DNA of 64,000 nt. Origin: UBA9410 sp036123585 (GTDB taxonomy: Bacteria > Actinomycetota > Acidimicrobiia > Acidimicrobiales > MedAcidi-G1). The notes under the pieces were generated by a model. The model ran no database searches. It was not told where the DNA came from and saw only the letters and a program-made list of their open reading frames with translations. Within the stretch, counting starts at the first letter, position 1, and every line of letters begins with the position of its first letter. The DNA is taken from contig JAZADN010000072.1 in assembly GCA_036123585.1 (NCBI GenBank), positions 13,347 through 77,346 on the forward strand, read 5' to 3'. Of this stretch, positions 24,663 to 35,398 are shown piece after piece. Made by a program: the position numbers and the translations under genes.

Positions 24663-25649
24663 ATGACCAGGTCCGATGAGGACCGGATGATGGAGGGGTT
24701 GTTCTGGCACGGGATCCCCACGCTGTTCCGCTGCCCCCACGATCCAGACCCGGCCAACGCCGACATCGGCCTGATCGGTGTTCCGCACAGCACTGGCAAC
24801 GGGACCACCCAGCGGGACCAGCACCTCGGCCCCCGGGCCGTGCGTGACATCTCGCCACTGGGGCGCCGGGTCCACAATGACTTCGCCTTCGATCCGTGGG
24901 AGGCGTGCCGGATCCACGACCTGGGTGACGTGCCCCTGCCGAAGGCCAACGACAACGAGGCCTGCATCGAGGACATCACCGCCTTCTACCGGAGCGTTGG
25001 AGAAGCTGGCTGCCGCCCGGTGTCGATCGGTGGAGACCACTCCATCACCGGGGGGATCCTCCAAGGCATCGCCGGGGAGGGATCTCGCCTCACCGGTGGC
25101 GAGAAGGCCAGCCTGCTCCATTTCGACGCCCACACCGACGCCTACCACACCATCCCCCATTTCCTCGGGGCAGTGAAGTCGGCGGCCCACTGGGCCGGCT
25201 ATCTGGTGGAAGGCGGGCACGTCGACCCCGAGCACTCTGTCCAGGTCGGCATCCGGGGCAACGTCCGGTCGCTGGGCTGGACCGACCCGTCGTACGCCCT
25301 CGGCTACGAGGTGATCCGCAAAGTCGACTACGACGAGATGGGTCCAGAGCGGGTTATGGAGGTCATCGACGAGCGGATCGGCGACCGGCCGCTCTACATC
25401 ACCTTCGACCTGGACTGCCTTGATCCCACCGTGGCACCCGGGGTAGCCAACATTGAGGCGGGTGTGGAGGGCTTCGGGATGGACCAGGTCGTCCAACTGC
25501 TGCGGTCGGTACGTGGGAAGGACGTGATCGGTGGCGACGTTGTCTGCCTCATGCCCACCGTGGATTCGCCCAACCACATCACTAGCTATCGGTCGATGGC
25601 GGTGATGTTCGAGATCCTGTCACTCATCGCCGACCGGATCGCCGGCTGA
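24663..25649 (+). CDS. Agmatinase/arginase family ureohydrolase
   Basis: Mn-dependent hydrolase releasing urea from a guanidino compound. 328 residues with the metal motifs VSIGGDHSITGG, LLHFDAHTDAYH and TFDLDCLDPTVAPG, all intact. Members act on agmatine, guanidinobutyrate, guanidinopropionate or proclavaminate; the substrate cannot be read here. ATG 24663 has a strong GGAGG 6-7 bases upstream. Pairing with the HD protein suggests nitrogen-compound catabolism. Confidence 0.9.
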   Translation: MTRSDEDRMMEGLFWHGIPTLFRCPHDPDPANADIGLIGVPHSTGNGTTQRDQHLGPRAVRDISPLGRRVHNDFAFDPWEACRIHDLGDVPLPKANDNEACIEDITAFYRSVGEAGCRPVSIGGDHSITGGILQGIAGEGSRLTGGEKASLLHFDAHTDAYHTIPHFLGAVKSAAHWAGYLVEGGHVDPEHSVQVGIRGNVRSLGWTDPSYALGYEVIRKVDYDEMGPERVMEVIDERIGDRPLYITFDLDCLDPTVAPGVANIEAGVEGFGMDQVVQLLRSVRGKDVIGGDVVCLMPTVDSPNHITSYRSMAVMFEILSLIADRIAG

Positions 25650-25692
25650 GCCCGCGAAGCCGATGTACAACGCTGGCTAGCATCGGCGCCGC

Positions 25693-26256
25693 ATGATCCT
25701 GTCGGACCACACCCTTCGCGAAGAGATCGCGGCGGGACGTATCGTCATCGAGCCGTTCGACGACGCCTGTGTCCAGCCGTCGTCCATCGACCTACACCTG
25801 GACCACCGGTTTCTGGTGTTCCGCAACCACGCCATGGGCCACATCGACGTGAAGCAGGACCTCACGGAGTTGACCGAGCAAGTCGAGGCGGCCGACGAAG
25901 ACCCGTTCATCCTTCATCCCGGCGAATTCGTGCTGGGCTCCACGTCGGAGAGGGTCGCGGTGCCCGACGACCTCGTCGCACGCCTGGAGGGCAAGTCCAG
26001 CCTGGGACGCCTCGGGCTGCTCATCCATTCGACGGCCGGTTACGTGGACGCCGGCTGGGACGGCCAGCTCACCCTGGAACTCTCCAACGTGGCCAGCCTG
26101 CCCATCACCCTCTACCCGGGGATGAAGATCGGTCAGATCTCGTTCGTCCGGATGACCACGGTCGCTGACCGGCCCTACGGTTCCAGCGACCTGGGGTCGA
26201 AGTACCGGGGCCAAGAGGGCCCGAGGCCCAGCCGTTACTGGGAGAACTTCGGCTGA
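25693..26256 (+). CDS. dcd: dCTP deaminase, probably dUMP-forming
   Basis: Makes dUTP, or directly dUMP, from dCTP for dTMP synthesis. 187 residues with the trimeric dUTPase fold: QPSSIDLHLD, LEGKSSLGRLGLLIHSTAGYVD in pieces and WDGQLTLELSN. The catalytic Glu is in TLELSN. The C-terminus YRGQEGPRPSRYWENF resembles the lid of the actinobacterial bifunctional enzyme. It ends 34 bases before the convergent EtfD-like gene. Confidence 0.93.
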   Translation: MILSDHTLREEIAAGRIVIEPFDDACVQPSSIDLHLDHRFLVFRNHAMGHIDVKQDLTELTEQVEAADEDPFILHPGEFVLGSTSERVAVPDDLVARLEGKSSLGRLGLLIHSTAGYVDAGWDGQLTLELSNVASLPITLYPGMKIGQISFVRMTTVADRPYGSSDLGSKYRGQEGPRPSRYWENFG

Positions 26257-26264
26257 ACCTGTGA

Positions 26265-26287
26265 CCGGCCGCTCCGCCGCCGGCCGG
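26265..26287. terminator. Possible hairpin terminator between convergent genes
   Basis: CCGGCC (26265-26270) and GGCCGG (26282-26287) can pair across an 11-base loop, in the 34-base gap between dcd and the convergent Fe-S protein gene. No T-run follows on either side, so an intrinsic terminator is only suggested by position. Confidence 0.3.
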
Positions 26288-26290
26288 GCA

Positions 26291-28540
26291 TCACGTGATG
26301 TTGACCGGAGTCTCGGCCGATTCAAGTGCCTCGAGCAGGTGCAGAGCGATGTCGCCCACCTTCACCTCGGAGTCATCGATTCCCTCGCCGCGCACGCCGT
26401 CGTCGATCATGACGTAGCAGAACGGGCACGCCGTGGCGATCCGGCTGGCGCCGGTGGACAACAGCTCCTGTGAGCGCTCGACGTTGATGTTCTTACCGAT
26501 GTGCTCCTCCATGAACATGCGGCCGCCGCCCGCGCCGCAGCACATGCCCTTGGTGCCCTGTCGATCGGCCTCCACGATCTCGACGCCGGCCAGGCTGCCG
26601 ATCACATTGCGGGGTGACTCGTAGACGTCGTTGTGGCGGCCCAGGTAGCAGGAGTCGTGGTACACGACCCGCTCCTCGAGGCGGGCACTGCTCATGTCGA
26701 GCCGACCTTCAGCGATCATCCACTCCAGCAGCTGACTGTGGTGGACCACCTCGTAGTGACCGCCCAACTGTGGGTACTCGTTGGCCAGCGTGTTGAAGCA
26801 GTGGGGGCACTGGGTGACGATCTTCTTGACCCCCATGGCCTCTAGGGTCTCGACGTTCTGCATGGCCAGCATCTGGAAGATGTACTCGTTGCCCGAGCGG
26901 CGGGCCGGATCGCCGGTGCACATCTCCGACGGGCCGAGGATCGAGAACGACAGGCCAGCCCGCTGCATGAGCGCGGCCATGGCCCGTGACACCTTCTTGT
27001 TCTTGTCGTCGAATGACCCGGCGCAGCCCACCCAGTAGAGGTATTCGGCGTCGAACGGCTCGCCGCCGTCAAGCACCTCGATGCCCTCAAGGTCACCTAC
27101 CCAGTCGGCCCGCTCGCTCTGCGACAGGCCCCACGGGTTGCCCGAGTTCTCCATTGACCGATAGGCGGCGCCCAACTCGCTTGGGAAGTCGGACTCCATG
27201 AGTGACAGGTAACGCCGCATGTCGAGGATCTTGTCGAGGATCTCGATGTTGACCGGACAGATCTCGTCACACGCCCGGCACGACGTGCACGACCACAGTT
27301 CGTCGTTGGTTATGCGGTCGAACATCCAGTTGGCGGGCACAGTGATCTCGGCATCGGTACCCAGCGGTGGCGAAACCACTGTCTCGCCGGTGGCTGCCAT
27401 GACCTCGCCGGTCTTGAGCACGATCTCCCGGGGGTCGAGGGGCTTGCCGGTGGCGTGCGCTGGGCAGACGCTGGTGCATCGCCCGCACATGGTGCACGAG
27501 TCGGTGTCCAGCAGTTGCTTCCAGGTGAAATCCTCGATGGTGGAGACGCCGAAACTCTCCAGTTCGGTCTCCATGAGGTTGGGCAGCGGCTTCATGGCGC
27601 CCTTGGGGCGGGCCCTGTCGTTCAGGTACATGTTCAGCGGCGACGTGAACATGTGACGGATCATCGTGATGGGCAGCAGCGCCAGAAAGGCCATGAATGA
27701 CGCCACGTGGGCGATCCACCAACCCTGGTGCCAGCCCGAGACGTCGTCCACCAGCCAGTCGACCTCGCCGATGGCCATGGCCAGCGGGTAGCCGATCACC
27801 GACCACGTCTCGGCGTCAGCACCGTGGCCGCCCGGTGTCACGTCCTGGAGGGCGATGCGGAATGCCTCAGCGCCGAAGCCAGTGATACCGATGGCCAGAA
27901 AGATGAAGAGGACCGCGGCGTGCTCGGGTTTCGACTTGATGCGGATCCGGTACGGGCGGAAGCGGCGAGGCCCGAAGCGCCGCAGGATGGCCCACACCAC
28001 GCCGACCAGGTAGAGCACACCGGCGACGTCGCCCACCGCCGTGTACGCCCGGTACACGTCGCCGTGGAGGAACTTCATTGACCCCGGGACCTGGTGGTTG
28101 ATCTCCAGCACCGTGGTCACCGCCATGAGGACCAGGAACGGGAAGTAGATCAGGGCGTGCATGACCCCGGCCGCGGGCTCGCGCAGGAGGGTCTGCATGT
28201 AGACGCCGGAGCGGAAGTCCCCGAAACGGCGCTTGGCGTTGGCCGGCTTCGTGGACCGGTCGTCGGGAACGCCCCGCTGCCAGTTCTGGACGCGGTAGGA
28301 GAAGAGGACGGCCCCGTAGATGATGAGCAGCGGGATGACCGAGTAGAAGGCCAACTTCAGCGGGCCGGGGACGTTGGCGAACACCTCGCGGGTGATAGGC
28401 GACTCGTCGTGGAACTCGTTGACCACTGAGGCCACCCCGGATGCCGCGGTGAAGAGGGCGACCAGCACCCCGAGCCCGATGACGGCGTGGTTGGGGCGGA
28501 ACCGCCGGGTGGTGTCGGTGCTCGCGGCGGTGTCAGTCAT
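26291..28540 (-). CDS. Membrane Fe-S oxidoreductase, EtfD/FadF-like
   Basis: 749 residues joining a NarI-like membrane part (about 15-300, some six hydrophobic segments), two 4Fe-4S motifs (CTMCGRCTSVCP at 349-360 and CTSCRACDEICP at 418-429) and a C-terminal pair of CCG domains as in heterodisulfide reductase HdrD (GCAGSF, CPHCFN, CYLGRHN, CCGAGGG). Mycobacterial EtfD (Rv0338c) has this plan and passes electrons from electron-transfer flavoprotein to the quinone pool during fatty acid beta-oxidation. That role fits the many acyl-CoA dehydrogenases in this window. etfA and etfB are not in the window. Confidence 0.88.
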   Translation of the reverse strand: MTDTAASTDTTRRFRPNHAVIGLGVLVALFTAASGVASVVNEFHDESPITREVFANVPGPLKLAFYSVIPLLIIYGAVLFSYRVQNWQRGVPDDRSTKPANAKRRFGDFRSGVYMQTLLREPAAGVMHALIYFPFLVLMAVTTVLEINHQVPGSMKFLHGDVYRAYTAVGDVAGVLYLVGVVWAILRRFGPRRFRPYRIRIKSKPEHAAVLFIFLAIGITGFGAEAFRIALQDVTPGGHGADAETWSVIGYPLAMAIGEVDWLVDDVSGWHQGWWIAHVASFMAFLALLPITMIRHMFTSPLNMYLNDRARPKGAMKPLPNLMETELESFGVSTIEDFTWKQLLDTDSCTMCGRCTSVCPAHATGKPLDPREIVLKTGEVMAATGETVVSPPLGTDAEITVPANWMFDRITNDELWSCTSCRACDEICPVNIEILDKILDMRRYLSLMESDFPSELGAAYRSMENSGNPWGLSQSERADWVGDLEGIEVLDGGEPFDAEYLYWVGCAGSFDDKNKKVSRAMAALMQRAGLSFSILGPSEMCTGDPARRSGNEYIFQMLAMQNVETLEAMGVKKIVTQCPHCFNTLANEYPQLGGHYEVVHHSQLLEWMIAEGRLDMSSARLEERVVYHDSCYLGRHNDVYESPRNVIGSLAGVEIVEADRQGTKGMCCGAGGGRMFMEEHIGKNINVERSQELLSTGASRIATACPFCYVMIDDGVRGEGIDDSEVKVGDIALHLLEALESAETPVNIT

Positions 28541-28715
28541 GGCGACCGGAGACTACCGGCCCGCGGTTCTCCCGGTCGTCCCGACCGGCCATCGGGCCGG
28601 CCCGGGTGGGCCGTCGGCGGTGGGTCAGGCAGCGGCCAGGACGCAGCCCCTTGACCGGCGAGGTGGCCCTTCGGGAAGCGCCCGATCGCGTTCGGGTACC
28701 TGTTCGCGTAGTCGG

Positions 28716-29459
28716 TCAGCCGGCCTGGCGGGCCACGGCCTCTGCGGCTGCCCGGGCCGCTTCGGGGTCCAGCGACCGTTCGAGCACCGGCCTGGCTTCG
28801 ACGGGCCGCAGGTCGTCGCCCAGTTCGTAGTGGAGTGGGGTGCCGGTGGGGATGTTCAGGTCGGTGATGTCGTCGTCGGAGATGCTGTCCAACTCCTTGC
28901 ACAGGGCTCGCAGGCTGTTGCCGTGGGCGGCCACCAGCACGGTTCGTCCGGCCCGGAGGTCTGGGGCGATGGCCTCGTCCCAACAGGGGAGCATCCGCGC
29001 CACGACGTCGGCCAGGCACTCGGCCAGTGGCGGCTCGATGTCGGCGTAGCGGACGTCGCGGTTGGGGTTGAACGGGTTGTTGTCGGAGATCGGTGGGGGT
29101 GGGGTGGCGTAGCCCCGCCGCCAGGCCTGGAGTTGTTCGGCCCCGTGGCGTTCGCGGGTCTCGGCCTTGTCAAGACCGGTGAGGTCGCCGTAGTGCCGTT
29201 CGTTGAGGCGCCAGTCCCTGCGAACAGGGATCCATGACCGACCCAGCTCGGCAAGGGCCAACTCCGCGGTGCGGATGGCCCGGACTTGCAGTGACGTGTG
29301 GACCACGTCGGGGAGGATCCCGGCTTCGGCCAGGAGCCGTGCACCGTCGCGGGCCTCGGCCTCACCCAGCGCGGTGAGGCCACAGTCGTACCAGCCGGTG
29401 AACTGGTTGGTGGCGTTCCATTCGCTCTGACCGTGTCGGAGCAGGATCAGGGTGGGCAT
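28716..29459 (-). CDS. gpmA: 2,3-bisphosphoglycerate-dependent phosphoglycerate mutase
   Basis: Interconverts 3- and 2-phosphoglycerate in glycolysis. 247 residues starting MPTLILLRHGQSEWNATNQF, with the phosphohistidine motif RHGQSEWN, later ERHYGDLTGLDKAE and AAHGNSLRALCKEL containing the second active-site His. ATG 29459 matches the conserved start; a longer reading adds an unconserved leader. The 175-base gap downstream, up to the EtfD-like gene start on the same strand, should hold that gene's promoter. Confidence 0.95.
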   Translation of the reverse strand: MPTLILLRHGQSEWNATNQFTGWYDCGLTALGEAEARDGARLLAEAGILPDVVHTSLQVRAIRTAELALAELGRSWIPVRRDWRLNERHYGDLTGLDKAETRERHGAEQLQAWRRGYATPPPPISDNNPFNPNRDVRYADIEPPLAECLADVVARMLPCWDEAIAPDLRAGRTVLVAAHGNSLRALCKELDSISDDDITDLNIPTGTPLHYELGDDLRPVEARPVLERSLDPEAARAAAEAVARQAG

Positions 29460-29513
29460 CGGGCCACCGTACCGGACGGGGATCAGCGGGGTTCGGGGAA
29501 TCATCGTTCAGAA

Positions 29514-29544
29514 GTTGCTAATAAGGGACTCAACTTTATAGAGT
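29514..29544. promoter_or_regulatory. dnaK promoter with a HAIR-like (HspR) operator
   Basis: A -35-like TTGCTA (29515-29520) and -10-like TATAGA (29537-29542) are 16 bases apart. Over them lies GTTGCTA-N7-ACTCAAC (29514-29534), which matches 9 of 14 bases of the HspR box CTTGAGT-N7-ACTCAAG and keeps the symmetric GTTG/CAAC ends. ACTC-N9-GAGT (29528-29544) also has the exact core and spacing of CIRCE but poor outer arms. HspR is the better guess because hspR ends this operon. Confidence 0.55.
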
Positions 29545-29712
29545 GAACATAGCCAAGGAATAGTGGTGTCCATGATGGCAGTCCCTAGGCTCCATCGTCG
29601 GCCCCGGGGACTCTCCCCCGCCTGGGGCCGACGAGGGCATCACTCGAAGAGACGAACGCCGGTCCCCACCCGGGACCGCAGGACGAAACAGAGAAGAAGA
29701 GAGGAAGACACC

Positions 29713-31529
<1,817 letters not shown>

Positions 31530-31533
<4 letters not shown>

Positions 31534-32186
31534 GCGATCCTGTCGCCGACTGCCCAGAGTCCGACGATCCGATGGACTCTGCCGGCGATCCACCGACCTC
31601 TCGCGCCACAACGGCCGGATCGCCGGCACCCGCCTCTCCGACAGATGCCTCCGAGTCGGACATGGATGCTCCGGACGAGGAGATCGACCCTCTGGGTGAC
31701 GAGGCCCTGGTCTTCAACGAGGAGGACGAGTCGACGACCGGCGAAGAAGACCGGGGTGTGCTTGACGTCCTGGCCGCCACCGAGGCCGAGCGGGACGGGC
31801 ACCTCGCGGACCTGCAGCGGGTGTCGGCGGAGTTCGCCAACTTCCGGCGTCAGGCCGAGCGGCGCAACGTCGAGATCAGCGCAGTGGCCCGCAGTGGCCT
31901 GGCCGAGAAGCTGTTGCCGGTGCTCGATGCCTGCGACCTCGCCCTCGAACACGGTGCTGGCGACGTGGCACCCATCCGCACCTCGCTGGTCCAGGCCCTG
32001 GAGTCTGCCGGCCTCGAGGTCCTTGATCCCGACGGAGAGTCCTTCGATCCCAATAACCACGAGGCCGTCCTCCACGAGCCGGCCGACGAAGGCGCTGAGG
32101 GTCAGGTGGTGGCCGAGGTCCTGCGTCGCGGGTACGCCTGGGAGGGTCGGGTCCTACGGCCCGCCATGGTCCGGGTCCGCGGCTGA
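31530..32186 (+). CDS. grpE: Nucleotide exchange factor GrpE
   Basis: Releases ADP from DnaK. 218 residues: about 85 disordered, acidic residues, then the coiled coil (LQRVSAEFANFRRQAERRN) and the C-terminal beta wing (FDPNNHEAVLHEPADE, VVAEVLRRGYAWEGRVLRPAMVRV). GTG 31530 overlaps the dnaK stop (GTGA), indicating coupling. The long N-terminal leader is common in actinobacteria. Confidence 0.95.
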
Positions 32187-32220
32187 ACGGACGAGCGGCC
32201 TAACCGGAGGGCACGAGGAC

Positions 32221-33336
32221 GTGACCGCCCAGCGGGAGTGGTTCGAGAAGGACTACTACGCCACACTCGGCGTCCTGAAGGACGCGTCGGCCAGGGAGGT
32301 CACCAAGGCCTACCGGAAGCTGGCCCGGGAACTGCATCCTGACGCAAACCCAGGCGACGCGGCAGCCGAGGCCCGCTTCAAGGAAGTCTCCGCGGCATAC
32401 GACGTGGTCGGCGACGAGGAACGACGGGCCGAGTACGACCAGGTCCGCTCCATGGGACCAATGGGCACCGCCGGCTTCGGCGGGCACGGCGGCTTCTCCG
32501 GTGGCGCCGGTTTCGATCTCGGTGACCTGTTCGGCGGCCTCTTCGGGGCCCAGGGCATGGGTGGCCACGGAGGTGGAGGCCGACGGGGCGCTGACCTTGA
32601 GACCCGCTTGACCTTGTCGTTCGTCGAGGCGGTCGAAGGGGTCACCACCTCGGTCCATCTGGTGTCCGATGCCACCTGTTCGACCTGCGGGGGCAACGGG
32701 GCCCGTCCGGGCACCCGTCCTACGACCTGTGGGGCTTGCGGTGGCCGCGGCGTCCAGGCCGAAGACCAGGGTTTCTTCTCGTTCAGTCGCCCCTGCGCCG
32801 CCTGTGGTGGCCGTGGCCAGCAGGTTGACGATCCCTGTGGGACCTGTCGTGGCTCCGCTACTGAACGGCGGCCCCGCGAGGTCAAGGTCCGGATCCCGTC
32901 CGGTGTCGACGACGGTCAGCGGATCCGCCTGAAGGGCCGGGGAGAGCCGGGACGGGGTGGCCCCAACGGTGACCTGTTCGTCGTCGTCTCGGTCGAACCG
33001 GACGCCCGGTTCGGACGTCGGGGTGACCACCTCACCGTCGGTGCGTCCATCACCTACCCGCAGGCTGTCCTCGGCGCCGAGATCCAGGTGCCGACGCTCG
33101 ACGGAGGCACCGTCACCCTGAAGGTCCCGGCAGGGACCCGCAGCGGCCAGACCTTCCGGGTCCGGGGACGAGGCATCTCGGCGAAACGGGGTACCGGCGA
33201 CCTGCTAGCCATCGTCGAGGTTCACGTGCCAGCCAATCCCACTGACGCCGAGCGGGCCGCCATCGAGGCTCTCGCCGCAGCGATGGAGTTGGACCCTGGT
33301 GCCAGCGGGCCGATCGACGTCGGCGACATGTCCTGA
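32221..33336 (+). CDS. dnaJ: Chaperone DnaJ
   Basis: Co-chaperone that loads substrates on DnaK. 371 residues: J domain (YYATLGVLKDASAREVTKAYRKLARELHPD in part, with the HPD motif), a Gly/Phe-rich linker (about 75-115), four CxxCxGxG-type zinc motifs (CSTCGGNG, CGACGGRG, CAACGGRG, CGTCRGSA, the last being degenerate) and the C-terminal peptide-binding domains. GTG 32221 follows GGAGG and GAGG purine stretches. It is 34 bases after grpE. Confidence 0.95.
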   Translation: MTAQREWFEKDYYATLGVLKDASAREVTKAYRKLARELHPDANPGDAAAEARFKEVSAAYDVVGDEERRAEYDQVRSMGPMGTAGFGGHGGFSGGAGFDLGDLFGGLFGAQGMGGHGGGGRRGADLETRLTLSFVEAVEGVTTSVHLVSDATCSTCGGNGARPGTRPTTCGACGGRGVQAEDQGFFSFSRPCAACGGRGQQVDDPCGTCRGSATERRPREVKVRIPSGVDDGQRIRLKGRGEPGRGGPNGDLFVVVSVEPDARFGRRGDHLTVGASITYPQAVLGAEIQVPTLDGGTVTLKVPAGTRSGQTFRVRGRGISAKRGTGDLLAIVEVHVPANPTDAERAAIEALAAAMELDPGASGPIDVGDMS

Positions 33337-33359
33337 CAGACTGAGATCGGAAGACGACC

Positions 33360-33752
33360 ATGACTCCCATCCCCCGACCCGGACCTGACCAGGCGGTCTA
33401 CGTGATCTCGGTGGCCGCCGAACTGGCGGGCATGCACCCCCAGACCCTTCGCATCTACGAGCGTCGGGGCCTGGTCGACCCGGCTCGGACCTCTGGCGGC
33501 AACCGCCGGTACAGCGCGGACGACATCGCTCTGCTCCTGCGCATCGCCCAGCTCACCGACGAGGGCCTCAACCTGGCGGGGGTCAAGCGGGTGCTCGAGT
33601 TGGAGGCAGAGGTGGCCCACCTGCAGGCCGAACTGGACCTGACCCGGATCGAAGGCGACCGGGCGGTGGCCGATGTGCACCGCCAGTACCGGCGGGACCT
33701 CGTCCCGGTCAATCAGAGCGTCACCATCTACCGGGGTCGGCGGAACCGCTGA
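33360..33752 (+). CDS. hspR: Heat shock repressor HspR (MerR family)
   Basis: Represses its own dnaK operon by binding HAIR elements. 130 residues with a MerR-type winged helix: VISVAAELAGMHPQTLRIYERRGLV then TSGGNRRYSADDIALL, followed by a leucine-rich helix (LAGVKRVLELEAEVAHLQAEL in pieces) for dimerisation. Placement after dnaJ is the actinobacterial norm. It implies that the operator before dnaK is an HspR target. Confidence 0.93.
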   Translation: MTPIPRPGPDQAVYVISVAAELAGMHPQTLRIYERRGLVDPARTSGGNRRYSADDIALLLRIAQLTDEGLNLAGVKRVLELEAEVAHLQAELDLTRIEGDRAVADVHRQYRRDLVPVNQSVTIYRGRRNR

Positions 33753-33844
33753 TTCGGGTCCCGGTCCGAAACGGGGCCGGTGGACGCGACCCTCTGACCT
33801 GTGGTTTCCCAGTGCTTCCCGATTTCTGTCGGACTGTTCGAACC

Positions 33845-33953
33845 TGTGGAGAACGCGTTTTGGTCCACAACTCCGTCCGTGCGGTTCTAGGGCTGGGCGG
33901 GTTGTCCACAAGGGGTGTGAATTTCCCCAAAACCTGCGCGCCAGCCGCGCAGG
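33845..33953. promoter_or_regulatory. DnaA-box cluster with hairpin in the hspR-purA gap
   Basis: The 339-base gap before purA holds no gene I can support. It contains TGTGGAGAA (33845-33853, reverse of TTCTCCACA), TGGTCCACA (33861-33869) and TTGTCCACA (33902-33910, an exact actinobacterial DnaA box) within 66 bases, then an AT-richer patch. A perfect hairpin CCTGCGCG-CCAGC-CGCGCAGG (33933-33953) follows. DnaA binding is inferred. The hairpin could also end the hspR transcript. The purA promoter should lie after it. Confidence 0.5.
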
Positions 33954-34091
33954 ATCTCCTGGACGAGGATGTGCCCGCACCGGGGTGGGCATGCCCGTTG
34001 GCACCGAAAACCCTGGGATACCCAACCTGGTGGGGCCGGTAGGCTCACATCGCAAGGGATCCGGACCAGGACCCGAAAACGGAGGTGTGCC

Positions 34092-35372
34092 GTGCCCGCG
34101 ACCGTCGTCGTCGGGACGCAGTGGGGCGACGAGGGCAAGGGCAAGTTCACCGACCTCGTCGCCGGCCAGATGTCCATGGTCGTCCGCTACCAGGGCGGCC
34201 ACAACGCCGGGCACACCCTCGTGGTGGACGGCGAGTCGTTTGCCCTACAGATCGTCCCCAGTGGCGTCCTCTACCCACACGTCACACCGGTCATCGGCAA
34301 CGGCGTGGTCGTCGATCCCCGCGTCTTGCTGGCCGAGATGGACATGCTCGAGTCACGCGGTGTCTCCACGGAAAAGCTCCGGCTCAGTGGCAACGCTCAC
34401 CTGATCCTCCCGTACCACCAGGAGCTCGACGCCCTCCACGAGCGCCACCTGGGCAAGAACAAGCTGGGCACCACCAAGCGCGGCATCGGTCCCGCCTACG
34501 CCGACCGTTCGATGAGGGTCGGTATCCGGGTCCAGGACCTGCTCGACGAGAAGATCTTCCGCGAGAAGCTCCGGGCCGCCCTCGAGCACACCAACCGGGT
34601 CCTGACCCGGGTGTTCAACCGTCTACCGGTCGATGCGGACGAGGTGGCCGACGAGTACCTGGGTACGTGCGCCCCACGCCTTGCCTCGCACATTGCGGAC
34701 GCGGTGGGCCTCGTTCATGACGAGCTGGACCGGGGTGGTGACGTCCTCATGGAAGGTGCCCAGGCCACCTTCCTCGACCTCGACCATGGCACCTATCCGT
34801 TCGTCACCTCGTCCAATCCGGTGGCCGGCGGCGCCTGCACGGGCGCTGGTATCGGTCCCCGCGACATCGATCGGGTCATCGGCATCGCCAAGGCCTACGT
34901 GACCCGGGTGGGCGCCGGTCCGTTCCCCACTGAGCTGTTCGACGACGTGGGTGACCACTTCGTCGAGGTTGGACACGAGTACGGGACCAACACCGGCCGG
35001 CGTCGCCGCCCGGGCTGGTTGGATGCCGTCATGCTCCGCTATGCCGCTCGGGTCAACTCCCTGTCCGAACTGGCCATCACCAAGCTCGATGTCCTCGACC
35101 AGTTGGAGACCATTCGGGTGTGCGTTGCCTACGAGGCCGACGGCGAGCGGTACGACCAGCTGCCCTATCACCAGTCGGTGCTTCACCGGGCCACGCCGGT
35201 CTACGAGGACATGCCCGGCTGGGGGGTCGACCTGTCAGGGATCACTGAGCGCTCGCAACTGCCGCGCGAGGCCGAGGACTACCTGGGATTCGTGGAGCAC
35301 CAAGTCGGGGTGCCCGTCGGCATGGTCGGAGTGGGCCCGGGGCGCCACCAGGTCCTGCGGTTCGCCGCCTGA
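34092..35372 (+). CDS. purA: Adenylosuccinate synthetase
   Basis: Makes adenylosuccinate from IMP, aspartate and GTP, the first step to AMP. 426 residues with VVVGTQWGDEGKGKFTD, RYQGGHNAGHTLV, the KRGIGPAYADR loop and VTSSNPVAGGACTGAGIGP. GTG 34092 has GGAGG 6 bases upstream. It opens a run of purine genes on the plus strand, 27 bases before purD. Confidence 0.97.
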   Translation: MPATVVVGTQWGDEGKGKFTDLVAGQMSMVVRYQGGHNAGHTLVVDGESFALQIVPSGVLYPHVTPVIGNGVVVDPRVLLAEMDMLESRGVSTEKLRLSGNAHLILPYHQELDALHERHLGKNKLGTTKRGIGPAYADRSMRVGIRVQDLLDEKIFREKLRAALEHTNRVLTRVFNRLPVDADEVADEYLGTCAPRLASHIADAVGLVHDELDRGGDVLMEGAQATFLDLDHGTYPFVTSSNPVAGGACTGAGIGPRDIDRVIGIAKAYVTRVGAGPFPTELFDDVGDHFVEVGHEYGTNTGRRRRPGWLDAVMLRYAARVNSLSELAITKLDVLDQLETIRVCVAYEADGERYDQLPYHQSVLHRATPVYEDMPGWGVDLSGITERSQLPREAEDYLGFVEHQVGVPVGMVGVGPGRHQVLRFAA

Positions 35373-35398
35373 CCCGAATCAGTCGGGACAAAGCCACC

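Noticed and set aside
29528..29544. A true CIRCE element
   Set aside because: Only the inner ACTC-N9-GAGT core matches; the outer arms do not, and hspR rather than hrcA is in the operon. Kept only as a note.
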